Assembly: GCA_951804985.1 (NCBI GenBank) | Contig: OX638130.1 | Span: 78,734,583 to 78,798,582, forward strand | DNA length: 64,000 nucleotides | DNA from: Dryomyza anilis | Taxonomy: Eukaryota; Arthropoda; Insecta; Diptera; Dryomyzidae | Direction of reading: 5' to 3' | Shown here: positions 44,641 to 58,149 of the stretch, in pieces | Layout: every line of letters starts with the position of its first letter | Numbering within the stretch: the first letter of the stretch is position 1 | Notes under the pieces: model-generated | Database searches by the model: none | Seen by the model: only the letters and a program-made list of their open reading frames with translations | What the model was told of the DNA's origin: nothing | Position numbers and translations under genes: made by a program

Positions 44641-44944
44641 TATTAAAATTGTCTTACGAAAAAAAGTATATATCACTTTTAAACGAATACGATTTCATTT
44701 TTACATAAATAACGAATATTATAATGTTCTCAAAATTTCACAGAAAATTAGTACAACAAACAGTTTTCTGTGGAAAATTATTATGTTTCAAATTTTTAGA
44801 CGAAAATTGGAGCTTTTTATTGAAAAGGATTTTTTTTCAAAATCATATTGCGTTGCTTTTATGTTTTGATATATGTCATTTGTAAAATTTGTTTGACAAA
44901 ATTCAAAATAATTACGCTATAATGATATAAAATATGCATTACCA
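44641..44944. other. AT-rich spacer, nothing recognised
   Basis: Between family M and the SINE. No structure could be supported. Confidence 0.3.
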
Positions 44945-45242
44945 TATACTATGTAGGTGACTCAGAAGATTAGTGTGTTGGAATACAAGCCGAAACGTCG
45001 TTGGTTCAAACACCAGCGAAGGCAACATCAAAAAAATAAAAGAAAATATTTTTCTTCACCGCGCTACCTCTTGGTAGATGACCTTCGAGAGTAAAAACAT
45101 CACCCATGAAAAGTTATGATTCGGCGTCAAACTGTAGGTTCCGCTATTTGAGTAAAAATGTAAAATGTTTAAATGGTGAAACTGTTCATCTTAAGTTCTT
45201 CAGAACTGTATCGCTAAACTAGTATTATTGTAATTATTATTA
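44945..45242 (+). repeat. SINE family A, copy 5 (diverged, full length)
   Basis: On the plus strand: head remnant (agtgtgttggaatacaagcc, ggttcaaacaccag), body (caccgcgctacctcttggta, tcgagagtaaaaac, catgaaaagttatgattcgg, actgtaggttccgct), tail (gtattattgtaattattatt). It is the most diverged copy and the only plus-strand one that reaches the tail. Confidence 0.65.
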
Positions 45243-45400
45243 GGACCGTAGGACATGTTCATTTTTAGGATTTTCGAGTTCATTTGTTATTGTCTCCTAA
45301 GAAATCTGGACTGTTACAGAAAATTTAGGTTTAATTTCAGGACTGATATAAGTTTCCAATGGTCTGTGGTCAGTGAACATTTATTTGAGCCATTGGGCGA

Positions 45401-45870
45401 TCATTTCTCACACTTTGTCTCTAGCTTTAGAGCCTCCATTAATTTCCTTGTTGAATTAGAAAGTCTTTGCTTTGAGGCAGGGGATCTCTGGGGTTGCCAT
45501 TCTCTTCTTGATCGACGGTTCTCTGCAACCAGTTGTTCAATTTGCCTATTTGATATTATATTTGATTTGTCAATAAACATACGGGACTTTGGTGTGGCTA
45601 GTTCTTCTGCAGATATTAACACTTTGTTAAAATTCTGAACAAAATCGTCAATTTCCCCCTCACATTCAATCTTGGGATTTAAGTGGATGTGAGCGCTGAT
45701 GTATTTTTTGAATTTCAACCAATTGGTTCTTGAAGAAGTAAGTCTATTTTAAACTTCAGTCAATTTTGGTTGTTCTAATAGACAGTAAATCACAGGGGAG
45801 TGATTAGAATACAAGTCAGTGTTTGTTTCTGCAGATATTAAGCGTAAGATTTTTGTATGAAAATTAAAAT
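45401..45870 (-). pseudogene. LINE 4: endonuclease end and linker, minus strand
   Basis: High to low: ETNTDLYSNHSPVIYCLLEQ (endonuclease end, SDHSPV changed to SNHSPV), then KFKKYISAHIHLNPKIE, then RQIEQLVAENRRSRREWQPQ, RSPASKQRLSNSTRKL. The motif of basic residues followed by RREWQ..RSP..K is the usual linker before RT in Jockey-like LINEs. Upstream and downstream parts are lost. The frame at 45255-45638 (+) is a shadow of this. Confidence 0.72.
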
Positions 45871-46224
45871 ACTCAACTCTACGCAACATACGCAATGAAA
45901 TTGTCTCGTATAATTTTTAATTTTTTTAATTCAATGTTTTCTACGTTAATTCCGCGTAAACAAGCCCCGAGTATACCAAAAATGAACATTTGTGATGTTG
46001 CGTGATTCATAATTAAGTCAACCGTCCTCATAAAAATTTATGTTTCGCGTCGTGTTAAAAATGTTGTTGTGAACTGCTCCTAGGATTCTGTATGATGAAT
46101 GTTTTGTCTATGTTATGCCAACACCGACAATTGGATGCCCATGCCCATGCAAATTTTCAATGCGTTTCTTTTTTGTTGGGCATCTCAAAGACCATTGAAT
46201 CCACAAAACTCATAATTTATATAA
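45871..46224. other. Stretch without certain features
   Basis: Could hold more of LINE 4 on the minus strand, but no endonuclease motif is legible. The frame at 46092-46334 (+) has no support. Confidence 0.3.
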
Positions 46225-46790
46225 TACTAGCTGAACCCGTGCACGACTCGTGCCAAGATTTTGTAAATGCAAGGATATGGAATGATTTTATTAATATAAA
46301 GAACATTTATATTATTTATATCTTCTCCGTATAACGCTTTCCCGTATAATTCTTCCCGGTAGAATTCTTTCCCGGTAGAATTCTTTCCCATAGAATTCTT
46401 TCCCGTAGAGTTTTTCCCAGTAGAATTTTTAGTGTGGTGAGTTTTAGTGTGGTGAGTTTTAGTGTGGTGAGTTTTAATGTGGTGTGATTGCTTTTGTATA
46501 TTTTTTTTTGTATTTGAGTTTTTTGTTTCATCTTTTTAGATTGTGTATGTGCCGAGTTATATCGTTTTGAAAGTTTAGGTTGTATGGAAGGTGCCACGCC
46601 CCTTTGTCCAATCCCGCCCATATATAGCCTATGACACCTTTCGGACTCCATAGTATCCTGGTGAAAAATTTAAATCGGTTTAGCGGTTTAGACGTGATGC
46701 TTGAACAAACAGGATGACCGACAGACTGACAGACGGACCAAGAGTTTTATATATATAGATATCAGGGACCCAGCTTCGCTGTGGACGTTT
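46225..46790 (+). repeat. Repeat family M, unit 3 (plus orientation)
   Basis: It starts ctagctgaacccgtgcac, an end often seen in insect interspersed repeats. Then come cccgtagaattctttcccg arrays, a short 15-bp array (gtggtgagttttagt) at 46435-46490, text with ccacgcccctttgtccaatc, and a 3' end with aaatcggtttagcggttta and ttttatatatatagatatca. Confidence 0.65.
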
Positions 46791-47879
<1,089 letters not shown>

Positions 47880-48082
47880 GTAGCACCTTTTTTGATTGTT
47901 CAAATCTGCACATTGTTGCTGTCGAATAATTTTTGACAATTCAAACAATACGAAATTCAAATACTCAGCTTTATAAAAGGTTATTCATGTCAATAACTTT
48001 ACGAAATACGCGAGATACGCATATACGAAGTGAAATGTGTACCATTATTATACAAATTTTATATTTTTTTTTATAAGTTTAT

Positions 48083-48804
48083 AATACCTGAGACAGACAT
48101 CTAGTAAAGTTATTATAATAACAATACTATAATATTCTAAACTAAACAGACACAACGTAGTATAGTTTGCGTAGTAAATAAAACTATGCAAAAGAAATAT
48201 TACAGCATTTTCATTTTTGTTGAGTACCACGGTTACTAGAGAATATTTTATTCTAGTCAGCTGTAAAGATCACTATTTTTAGAAGGTCGTGACAATTTAT
48301 ATTTTTTGTTTTTCTATTACAGACTTCTAATAACAGTGAAAACAACGTTTTTTTACGCGATATGTTTTCTTTACTTGCAGATCCTCAGTGGACACTTATA
48401 TTTTTTGTTAATATTGTAGCTTTACTACATTGAAATTTGCAAAGTCGTGGTCATTTTATTTTTGTGCTGTCAATTAAATGCAGTTCAATAAAATTCAGTT
48501 TCTAACATTAATTTTTCAATAAAATTTTGAAAAACACTTTCAAATAATTTATTTATTTTTTGGAATTTATTATGACATTTCAGTACAAACAGCTCTTTTG
48601 ACAAAAAGCTTTCGGAAAGCTTTTAAAATTTGGCTGTGTTTAAATGAAAACTACAAAAATACTACGAATAGTTTCATGGTTTTTGTACCAGCCAAATACT
48701 ACAATGAAATCAAGGAATACCACAAAAATATTATAATATTTTGAGACATACATCTGGTATTTCAAATACTATGGTATGAATACCAGATGTCTGTCACAGG
48801 TATT
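48083..48804. mobile_element. MITE with about 24-bp inverted ends
   Basis: The left end aatacctgagacagacatct agta and the reverse complement of the right end aatacctgtgacagacatct ggta differ at two positions. A second internal pair (acatctggtatttcaaatac / gtatgaataccagatgt) lies just inside the right end. About 720 bp, AT-rich, no coding capacity. The duplication is not defined. Confidence 0.6.
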
Positions 48805-49129
48805 AATAAATATTGAAATTTGAGTTTTATTGCTGAGCAAGCAAACAAAAATTAAAAAACAAATAAAATAATTTGAAAGATAGATACAAATTTCTGTTTT
48901 TTCAGACAACCATAATTAATATTTCTAAAGTTTAAAAATAAGCATTGAAATTAAAATAAGGGACAAATTTTGATTTGCATATGGATCGTTCGGAATTATT
49001 CTGTGACCTATTACGAAATAACTATAAACTTTAGAACAAAATGTACATATACAAAAATAAAGTAAATTATCTCAGCTATCATTCTAAATGATTCCAAGAA
49101 ATAATTTGTATGTAAAAAGTATTTTCATC
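48805..49129. other. AT-rich spacer, nothing recognised
   Basis: It may hold the 3' end of the copia element, but no LTR or polypurine tract could be identified. Confidence 0.3.
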
Positions 49130-52030
49130 ATGTGTTCGGTAGGACAATACAAGTATTGAAAATTTTGATTGATTCCTTAACGAAATGCAGTTTTGTGTCA
49201 ATGTGTTTCGTTCTGTTGCTTAATTTTTTTTCTTTGATAAGGCATAGACAACCTTAATTATCTTCAAAAATCGTTGGAGGTTTTGCTTGCTTGATCATTA
49301 TATCACTTAGTGATTCTCGAATCCATATAGCTTATTTGCATCCAGATAAAGTTACAAACTCTGCCTCTGTCGACGACAAAGAAACACACGTTTGCTTCTT
49401 GCATGACCAACTGACGGAACCGCCGTTGATCTGAAACAGATAATCTGAATTAGATTTCCTATCTAGTCTGTCATTTGCCCAGTTAGCGTCGGCGTATCCT
49501 ATCAGATTATTGGATTCGATGTTAATGCTACATAATGCGATGTTAATGCTACAAAAATAGCTAAAATTGATACGCTTGCCGCAATATCAGGACTTGAACT
49601 AACACTGATATATAAAAATGAACCAATTAGACGCTGATAATTTGTATTGCTGAGCGGTGTTTCAGATTCCGATTTCCATACCCTGGATCGGTTGGATATT
49701 TCGAAATCTTTGGATATTTCGAAACCAAAATCCTTGAACAAATTTTCCATATATTTCTTTTGGCGGATGCAGAAATTAGAATACTTGCCCTTCATAACTA
49801 CAAGACCCAGGAAGTGGTAAATGTCGCCTAAATTATTGATGTCTAAATTGTTCGATACTAGTCTCTTCACTGCTTCAATATTGGATTTACTTTGGCTTGC
49901 CACCAAAATATCGTCAACGTAGACTAACACATATACATGTCCTTCATCGTTGGTGTATTTTGTGTATAGGCAATGATCAACACTTGGACGCCCACTTACA
50001 ACTAATACTGTTTTTATTTGTTTTCGCAATGACTAGCTCTCACGTTTTGCTATTTTTTAACGATTTCATTTCTTTTTCCACGGTGTTTATCCATTCGCCG
50101 TGTTGTTTTGACCTAATTGCATTTTTATATGTTTTCGATTCTGTAAACTCAAAACCATCTGCGTGGACGTTGTACATTAGTCGAGTAGGTTGTTTTCCCT
50201 TTGTAATCCTTGTAGATCTGCGAATTTTATTTTCGGATTTTCCACTAACTTCCTCTACATCATTTTCTTCTGCTGATTCTACGCAACCATCTAAGCTTCG
50301 GAATAAAGTTTCATCGTCCGAAAGCGCTTCTGATAGTGGGCTTTGTTCTGCGATTTATTCTGTGATTCTGTCAGTTTTTCGAATCAAATTTTCAATAGGT
50401 ACCTACTTCTAAATAATCAAAATATTCTTTTTACGATTCTCTATTATCGTCAAATTTATTTGTAAATTTTACATCTCTGCTAATAGTAACCTTTTTCGTG
50501 TCAGTGTCAACCAATCGGAACCCCTTTGAGTGTTCATCGTAGCCTATGAATGTAAGTAATTTCGTTTTATTATCGAGTTTACATCGCTTCTCTTCTAGTA
50601 CAAGAACAAAGGCTTTTGTGCCGAAAATTCGCAAGTGTCTTGTATTCATCGCCAATGTCGAACCTTATGATGCTTGGATATTTTTAAAACTTATTTTTGA
50701 CTAGCTCCATAAAGTTTTTAAGTTTTTCAAATACTTCCGCTTTATTATATAAATGAATAAAATTGCAGCGACTATAGTAATCGATAAATGTGAGAAAATA
50801 TAGTTTTCTACCGAACGCCTCTGCATCGGACCACAAACGTCAGAGTGAATGTGATTCAAATGGCACAGTCCGTTCTCACGCCAAAATTAATAATAAAAAA
50901 TCTTCTGCCAGTAGTGTTGACAATTTACTGCTTTACAGTCCAAACGAATGGCTTTCTGATTGATGTGTTCTCGAAGACGAAATAATCCGCTTGAAATATC
51001 TGCAACGCCAATTTCTTTTCTGCTTTTAGTTTGAATGCTGCAACCTAATTCGCTTAAGAGTAGATTCACCCCTTCTCAGGACCTTAATCACATTAATATA
51101 GAACGTCCTCGATCTTGACTTCTGCCTTTTCGCCGCGCGTATCGTACTTCGTAATGCAACAGACACCTTTCCACTCGAAGTTAATGTTTTGTCATTTGCA
51201 ACCGTAACCCTTTCTTGCACTGAGTGATCCAACACCACGAAATCGGAATAATATGGCACGTGGCACCAGAGTCGACAATCCACACAGTTTTGTCGTCAAC
51301 CATTGAAAAAATACAATTACTTGTCCTAATCATTGTCCTTTCTCTTTGTTAGTCTAATTGTTGCCTCTTGTTTTCTTGAGTTTCTATCAATACTTTGCCT
51401 TGCAGAAATGGCATCTCTTTATGTTGTTATCGCCCGTCTTCAGAATGGACACTCTTAATGTTTTAAGAACTGCATTTGATGATGAATCCCCCATTTGTAG
51501 TTGATACTCCACTACTAGACTGGTCTCGATGTCCCTCAATGTCAGCTCCTCCAGCATGCGAGCTTCTAGTGCTGTTACTAACGTATCAAACGATGATGGT
51601 AAACTGCTCAGCAACCTTGCAATCTATAAGCCTCACCAACTGCTTCTAGCTATTCGAACAGGATCTTCCTATTCATTATGTGATCTGAGATGGTGGTGTC
51701 CATTTAAAACGTTCCTCCCATATATATTCCGCATTATGCACTTTTTAGGATGTCCCAAGCTTCACTCGCTGACTTCAATTTCTTGATCAGAGTAAGTTTG
51801 CTGTCTTTTACCGATTAAGTAATTATTACAGTGGCAACGTCTTTTTGTTTCGGCCATGCTACGTCTGGCTCCTTGGGTTCGACTTCGATGATGATTTTTC
51901 ACGCGCATTCCTTACGCAGATCAACTCCTTCTTGTATTTTCACAAATGGTAGTTGTCCGCGGTTAATTTTGTTGCCGTTGTTAAAACAAACGAAACGTAT
52001 TCAACAAAATTTATTCGGAAGTGAAAAAAT
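49130..52030 (-). pseudogene. Ty1/copia retrotransposon, internal region, minus strand
   Basis: High to low coordinates. Gag: LLSSLPSSFDTLVTALEARM near 51600 and a knuckle start CHFCKAKY. Protease: a split DSGATCHI near 51270. Integrase: GAG-pre part LFRLREHINQKAIRLDCKAV near 50960, then HIHSDVCGPMQ near 50840 (first catalytic Asp), then HLRIFGTKAFVLV and KLLTFIGYDEHSKGFRLVDT near 50470-50650. RT: YVLVYVDDILVAS near 49910 (catalytic VDD), GDIYHFLGL, RLIGSFLYIS near 49620. RNase H: CVSLSSTEAEFVTLSG near 49370 and RTKHIDTKLHFVKE near 49190. Integrase before RT defines copia. Many stops and a loss of the integrase core. No LTRs were found. Confidence 0.88.
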
Positions 52031-52127
52031 AATTTAGATACAAATTCAAATATAAAAATATTTCACAAAAGTAACTAGAAACAAAACAAACAAGTAAAAT
52101 AATATTAAGTATTATGGTGAGATTTTC

Positions 52128-52590
52128 TAGTGTATTCCAGTGGGAAATGTCATCAATGATTCAGCTATGCTTCACCTACCTAAGGTCAGGACCATTGATG
52201 ACCGATAGCATTTTCGCCCTGCAAATTATTCATACACCATTTCATGCGTCACGTGTCATTAATGTCATCCACGTCATTCATAGATACAGCATCGAAGACA
52301 TTTCATCAGGTGATTGTCATGTATATGACGATATGATGGGTTATTTATGACTTGTCTTAGATAATGATATCTTAATTGACTGGAAGTTCATAATGTCCTT
52401 GATATGCATATCTATGATGACATATGGTGTATAACATCTTTAATGCAATGTCCTTTATGAAAGAGTTGTAGAAACATTCATAAATAAAAAAATCATCATT
52501 GATGCCTTTGTATCTATAATGTCTCGAAACAAGTTGAAAATCTTGAATTGAGTCATCAATGATGTCTCAAAACAAGTTGAAAATCTTGAA
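52128..52590. repeat. Repeat rich in gtcattgatga, copy 2
   Basis: It opens tgtattccagtgggaaatgt, resembling 32412-32450, and is full of atgtc/gacat words. A 46-bp piece, atgtctc(g/a)aaacaagttg and aaaatcttgaattgagt, is duplicated in tandem at about 52518 and 52562. Confidence 0.5.
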
Positions 52591-52732
52591 TTGAGTTAAT
52601 TATAGATTTGTGAATATTTGATATAATATCAGATACAATATAGAAATATCAAGGTGTTTCCAATTTTAAGTCGGGATACTGTATATAAAATTTTGATTAT
52701 ATATTATTTTGAATTGCAATTATTCCCTTACG

Positions 52733-52876
52733 GCCGGTTGCATATAAAAATAACAAGCAGTTAAAGTGATATTTAACCAATATTTTTTTTTGTATTTCAA
52801 TATTAAATTGTCACTTTAACTAACCGATTTCCATCGATTAACTTTAGCTCATAGTTAAAAGTTTTATGCAACCGGG
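52733..52876. mobile_element. Short MITE with CCGGTTGCAT ends
   Basis: ccggttgcatataaaaat at the left, and agttttatgcaaccgg at the right. Within it, gttaaagtgatatttaacc mirrors tcactttaactaacc. About 144 bp, close to the SLC6 exon, inside its presumed intron. Confidence 0.55.
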
Positions 52877-52943
52877 ACTAGTGCATTATTTATTCTAAAA
52901 TCGACATATTTATAATTTAACAAAATATAATTTTGTGACTTAC

Positions 52944-53169
52944 AGAAAATATAACTCAGAACTACTTTGCAATTTTAATGTTGTATTTGACAATGAAAGA
53001 TTTTCCTTCGGCAAAGAATCCAGACAAGAATCTCCCCATTGTATACGGCAATATGTCCACGGAAGCACTGATTGACAGGATACACCCATGTAGTATAAAG
53101 TCAACGCTAAAAGCGAAGAGTAGTATGTTATAATAGATATGGTTGCAAAAGCCTGTCCGTATCCAACGC
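52944..53169 (-). CDS. Internal exon of an SLC6 sodium/chloride-dependent transporter
   Basis: A 226-bp exon, open throughout, with AG before it (minus strand ttctattatag) and GTAAGT after it. It begins with the last two bases of a split codon; the reading frame gives VGYGQAFATISIITYYSSLL, continues ALTLYYMGVSCQSVLPWTYC, RIQWGDSC and LDS, and ends SSELYFL. This matches transmembrane helix 3 and the start of extracellular loop 2 in SLC6 transporters: the hydrophobic stretch with ITYYSS, then LPW, Cys, WG and Cys, where the two cysteines form the conserved disulfide. NLS and NTT are N-glycosylation sequons expected in that loop. It resembles insect amino-acid-type transporters more than the monoamine ones, but that choice is from memory. 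It would act in the plasma membrane, coupling Na+ and Cl- to substrate uptake. No other exon was found; repeats flank it on both sides. Confidence 0.82.
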
Positions 53170-53179
53170 CTATAATAGA

Positions 53180-54200
53180 AACATTATATTACAAAAAATA
53201 AATCATATAATGATTCGTATAATTCAGTTCCAAAGTTACTTTTTAATATCAAAATAAAATTAAAAAAAAAAATAAACTCATTATATTTTTATTTTTAAAT
53301 ATATTTTTGGTTAAGTCACACAGTGGGGCAGCGAGTACCTAAAGTTGGCGAAAACCACAAAAATCAAATTGACCACTGCCACTAATTTTTGTATGGTAAA
53401 ATAAATTGCGTACAATTTTGCATAACTTCATTTATATCATATTTATCCAAATTTTCCCCACACTCTCTCAAACACAGATAATTTTTCACAACAATTGCAA
53501 GAAAAAATATTGTCGAATTTGTGATCAATTTTTTTAACTATTTATTTTAAAAACCATAAAAACAATTTTTTTTGTAATGCAGCCATGTACTTCTGGTATT
53601 TATAAAGTTTTTGCAATATTATTGTATAAGAAAAATTTCATACTTTAGAAAGCTTTCTAATAAGTAAATTCACTATTTTTTTTTTAATTATTGTTCATTT
53701 ACAAAGATGAAAATAAAAACGTCCGGGCACGCTCCTACAAAACTGACTATATTTTTACTTAGTACACATATTCAATTTTTTGAAACACTAAACAAAATGT
53801 CGCTTTTTTGGAGTTATTCACATTTCAGCGATCGATAGTATAAATATACTAATATTAACTATTTCAATAGTTTTTGGTTTTATGGGAGGTACCACGCCCA
53901 CTTGTTTGAAAAAGTAAATTATATCAACGAAAAACTAAAAATGACTTTGGACATGTCCTCTGGAATGAGGTGCTCCATAGTACTATAGACAAAAATTTGT
54001 CCGGAAAGAGAAAAAAATTAAAAAAAAAAATAGTTTTTCCGGAAAGAGACAGAGGGTCTCATGACCAAAAATACTTTTTTATTTAAATTGAATTAAAGTA
54101 CGTGAGTAATATTTTTTGTGTAGAGTATGTAGAGTTTTTATTACAAAAGTATTTAAATAAATTTTATTTAATTTTATTACGGCACTTTTTCTTAATGTAG
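53180..54200. other. Presumed intron, nothing recognised
   Basis: Upstream intron of the SLC6 exon if the model is right. It holds a scrap of family M-like text (tatgggaggtaccacgccca at 53880) and otherwise AT-rich DNA. Confidence 0.35.
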
Positions 54201-54212
54201 GTATTCAATTCG

Positions 54213-54240
54213 TAGCATCGGTAGCTCAATGGTATATATA
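54213..54240 (+). repeat. SINE head scrap
   Basis: gtagcatcggtagctcaatg matches a Pol III A box region. Nothing further is preserved. Confidence 0.3.
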
Positions 54241-54479
54241 TACACTGATTAAATAGAAAATTAATAAATTTAAATACTTTTCGATACGTTTTCCAGCCGT
54301 AGTCTTTTTTATTAAATTAAATCCTTTTTATTTAAAATTGAAGTAAATTCTTTTTATTTAAATTGATTAAGTATGTAATATTATATACTTTTTATTACAT
54401 TGTATAAGGGTAATCAAAATTTAATTTAATCACAACATCATAAACATGTCAATTGGTACTTTAAAACTATTTATTTCAA

Positions 54480-54573
54480 GATTAGGGACAGATAAAATTA
54501 TTATTTTATTTTATTTTTTACGAAATTTGTATATTTTCTATCTATAAAACAACACAACAAATGGAAGACTATT

Positions 54574-54636
<63 letters not shown>

Positions 54637-54750
54637 TTATTGGGACAGATAAAATTAATATTTTATTTTACTTTTTACGAAATTTGTATATTTTCTATCT
54701 ATAAAACAGCACAACAAATGGAGGACTATTTTATTTATTTATTATCTTGG
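54480..54750. repeat. Direct repeat pair around (TTTA)n
   Basis: About 100 bp starting gggacagataaaatta (54485 and 54641) occurs twice, with shared cgaaatttgtatattttcta and aacaaatgga(a/g)gacta. Between them lies (TTTA)n at 54573-54639. The period is about 157 bp. It looks like a local duplication. Confidence 0.75.
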
Positions 54751-55445
54751 TATGATATTCAGATGGATTTAATAATTCGTATTTAGTTTTTTTTTTTTGA
54801 TATTGCAAAACAAAATTTTCAAACTATATAGATTTTGCAAATCACGTCCAGAAAAAAAGTAAAAAAGATAAATTAGATTTATTTTTTTGTTGGTTCCATA
54901 TGAAAAAAGCAGGAAAATATTTTATTTTAAAAGTATGAACATTTGATAATCATTTGACTATATTGTGGGATACTGAATTTAAAGTAATGGATTTATGCAA
55001 AGCTGAATTCTACCGGTTTAAGATTCTTTTGGAATTCTTATGAATAATTTTGGACAACAAAAGTACACCGTTTAAAGAAGTATCTTAAGTAGAAAAAAAG
55101 AGGAATCATAGAATTAGAGATATATTTTTATACATAATATTTATGTTTCTTTGTTTTACGTAATAACTCAAAAACTTTAGAAAATATTCCAGAACAGAGT
55201 ATGAGGACTTTATTAGAAATCAATCAGAATAACATAGTAAGGTCGCGGATAATTTTTTCTGTTTTGCTGTATATTTTAATATGCATTCATATATATTCAT
55301 AGTTTTTCGTTAAAATATATTTGACAAAATCCGTAAATTGAAAACGTCATTAGTGTAATGAAATTGTACATAAAATATTTAATTGATTTACAATTCAATA
55401 AATAGAAAAATTAGCATGAAAAATTGTTATATATTATGAATAATT
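54751..55445. other. AT-rich stretch, nothing recognised
   Basis: No structure or coding motif could be supported. Confidence 0.3.
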
Positions 55446-55447
55446 AG

Positions 55448-58133
55448 GGTGTTTAAAGATTGTACTCAAAATTAATTTCAACAGATACAGGTTATGGTGT
55501 TATTTATCATGAACAGGCGCATTTTTTTAACTTTGACACCATCGTCCCAACGCTTTTCTATAACGCCCGTTTTTTTAGAATTTTAACCCTACACGCTGCA
55601 AAAAAATGGCTCTCCCAAACATAATTTTGCAGACATTAACAAGTATGTTTCGAATTTTATGTAAATATAATATATAATTACCTAACAAATCATTTGTAAA
55701 CAGGATTGTCCTGAGACTTCAACAGTATTGTAATGATCTCTGATTTACATTATGATATCACGGAAACATTTTGATGTTGCCCCTTAAAATGGTATATGTT
55801 CTAATAGAAACATAATAATTACTACATCCAAACAAAATAAATATTTGAAACGAAACATATATATGTTTAAAATATAACATGATTTGAACGACCTGAATAT
55901 AAATATGGTTCCAGAGAAACATAGCAGTTGTTTCAGTTCAAAAAGTAGTATGTTTGCATATAAACATATCTATATTTTTGGAAAGGAATGAAAATAAAAT
56001 AAAATTAAATATATAGTTTTTTTTTTATTAATTTTTATTAAAATCCATTAAACATGCACAATGGGAATTAATAATATTTGAATTCATATACAAATTTTTA
56101 AATGCATAAAAAAATAATTGAATTAAAACTGCAAGTACAAGTCTCAGTACAGCACATAGCGTTGGCAAGGAATTCGCGGAGCCTGTTGTTTCAGTTGTGG
56201 TTTTTTTGATGAAATATCCGTGTCGCCTTTTCACAATATTTATAGAAAAACATTCAGGAACAATTAATTTATATACTGCACTATTAAATGATATTTGTTA
56301 CTATTTGTACTTTTTGTACCACAATTTGTAGATATTTTAAATTTACAAATGACATCGTATTACCGATACGAATACGTTTTCTCAACAAACATTAAAAGAC
56401 ACGTATGCAGAAAATGGCGGTCACCGAGTATAAACTTCGTATACAAGAAGAGTATTGCAAGAATACTTTTATTTACATCTAATTTAATTTTTTTGTTTGT
56501 TTTTAAATATCAGTATGTTTAAAAGGACCAATACATACTTCAAACGATAACAAAAGAGACGTAGATAGAAAATTCTGCTCAACGAGAGCCAACTTCGTAT
56601 ACAAGAAGAATGTTAGGAGAATACATTTATTTAAATCCAATTTCTTTTTTGTTTGTTTTTAAACATCAATATGTCAAACGATGGCGTAGGTTGAAAATGC
56701 TGCGCAACGTTGCCAACTTCGTCTGTCGGTAACTTATCGAATGAAGACGAGCGTTGCGAACATACGTTATAATTAGATTTGAATAGCATTTTCTGTTTGT
56801 TTTGAAACATAGTTATAACCAAGTTAATTGCTAAGAAATAGTTTATTCAAATGCAATTAAAATTTTATGTTTGTTTTGTAACATATTTATGATAAGTTTG
56901 ACAGACTCTGCTGGGGAATATATAAAATGTTTACACATAGTAATATGTTATTACCATCTGAACAATAATTTAATTACACTTCATTCGTAATACATGCATT
57001 GTGATTTCATATTATTTTTTAATTACATTCAAACATATTCAAACAAATCTTTTCTATCCGTGTACTAATTTAAAATTTTGACATACCGCGAGAACGCTTT
57101 AGAAAACTATTATACTCTCTTTTGCAAATATATTCCCCATAAAAAATGAGGTGGAGTCCTCAAATAACGAAATTGCCTCAGATCCATTCATTAAATAGAA
57201 TAATAACAAGCTAAAAAAAAACAATATATTTTGTGCTTTGTTTATAACGTTGCAGGCACATTTCACAAAGGTTCTCGAAAACTGAAATAAAAAGTAAAAC
57301 AATGGCGTATTTACTTTTCTTCCTAGACATCCTGTTTCAAGGATATTTGACAAAAACGAACATTTCTGTTTTTAGGCATGATTCTGCATGGTAGGCGTTA
57401 GGTAGAAAGTCACACTCATATTTCTTGTATCTAAAATTTACATAAATGCTCACACATTTAGTATTAATATTGATTTTAAAAACATTAAAAACAGATTTTC
57501 GAATATATGTAATATAGTAGCAAAATTTGGGATAAAAAAACACATTTTTGGGTATTTATTTCTTGGCATCCAGGTGAACACCATTCTTGTACTTTAAGTT
57601 TTAGCTTAGCAAATTATATTAGTTTTAAGACTGCAATATTATATATTATTTCGTCTGTGCTTATTTTAGACCCTACCAAACAAAAGTATGCCTTAAAACA
57701 CAGCATGTCGCTTTTGTCGTATATCCTTGAAACAGAACGTCTATGAAAAAATTGCAAACGCCATTATTTTTATAATGTTGCAATTCATAAGAATATATAA
57801 CTTTTTTTGTGATGCGAATATTTTACACTCAACGTAATGAACAAAATACAAAATTTATGGTTTTTATATCATTCTGTTTAAAGGCTGAATCTGAGACGAT
57901 TTTGTTGTTTAAGGACCTCATCTCATTTTTTATTGGGAATATTTTTTCCAAAAAGAGTATGACAGTTTTCTCAAGAGTTCACGCGGTATGGCCAAATTTG
58001 TAATTAGAGAGTGAGGAAGATGGTGTCAAAGTAAAATAATACTGCCTTCGTGATAAACAATATTGTTAAAAACACCATATCTGTATCTTTTGAAATAAAA
58101 AAATATATGTAATATCTTTAAACACCCTAATTT
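55448..58133. mobile_element. Foldback element with TAGGGTGTTTAAAG ends
   Basis: The outer ends TTAGGGTGTTTAAAGAT and its inverse at 58117-58133 are nearly perfect. The match continues (agatacag, tatggtgtt, tttatca(t/c)gaa, ctttgacaccatc). The right arm runs inward to about 57630. The left arm is interrupted: its outer 130 bp are at 55448-55590 and the rest at 57063-57480 (catccactgtttcaaggata-type text, agacatcctgtttcaagg against cttgaaacagaacgtct). The 1.4 kb in between is a separate insertion. No transposase. Flanking TA at both ends may be the target duplication. Confidence 0.65.
55600..57065. repeat. Insertion in the foldback arm, with 140-160 bp internal repeats
   Basis: It lies between two parts of the left arm. 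It has many tgttt/aaaca words and three diverged tandem units at about 56390, 56545 and 56690, each with aacttcgtatacaagaaga-like text, a gaatac or gaacat word and tttgtttgtttt. The outer words ctacacg and cgtgtac may be its ends. Confidence 0.5.
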
Positions 58134-58149
58134 TGTATATTTGACTGAC

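Noticed and set aside
45255..45638. 127-codon plus-strand frame as a host gene
   Set aside because: It is antisense to the LINE 4 linker on the minus strand, which has recognisable conserved residues.
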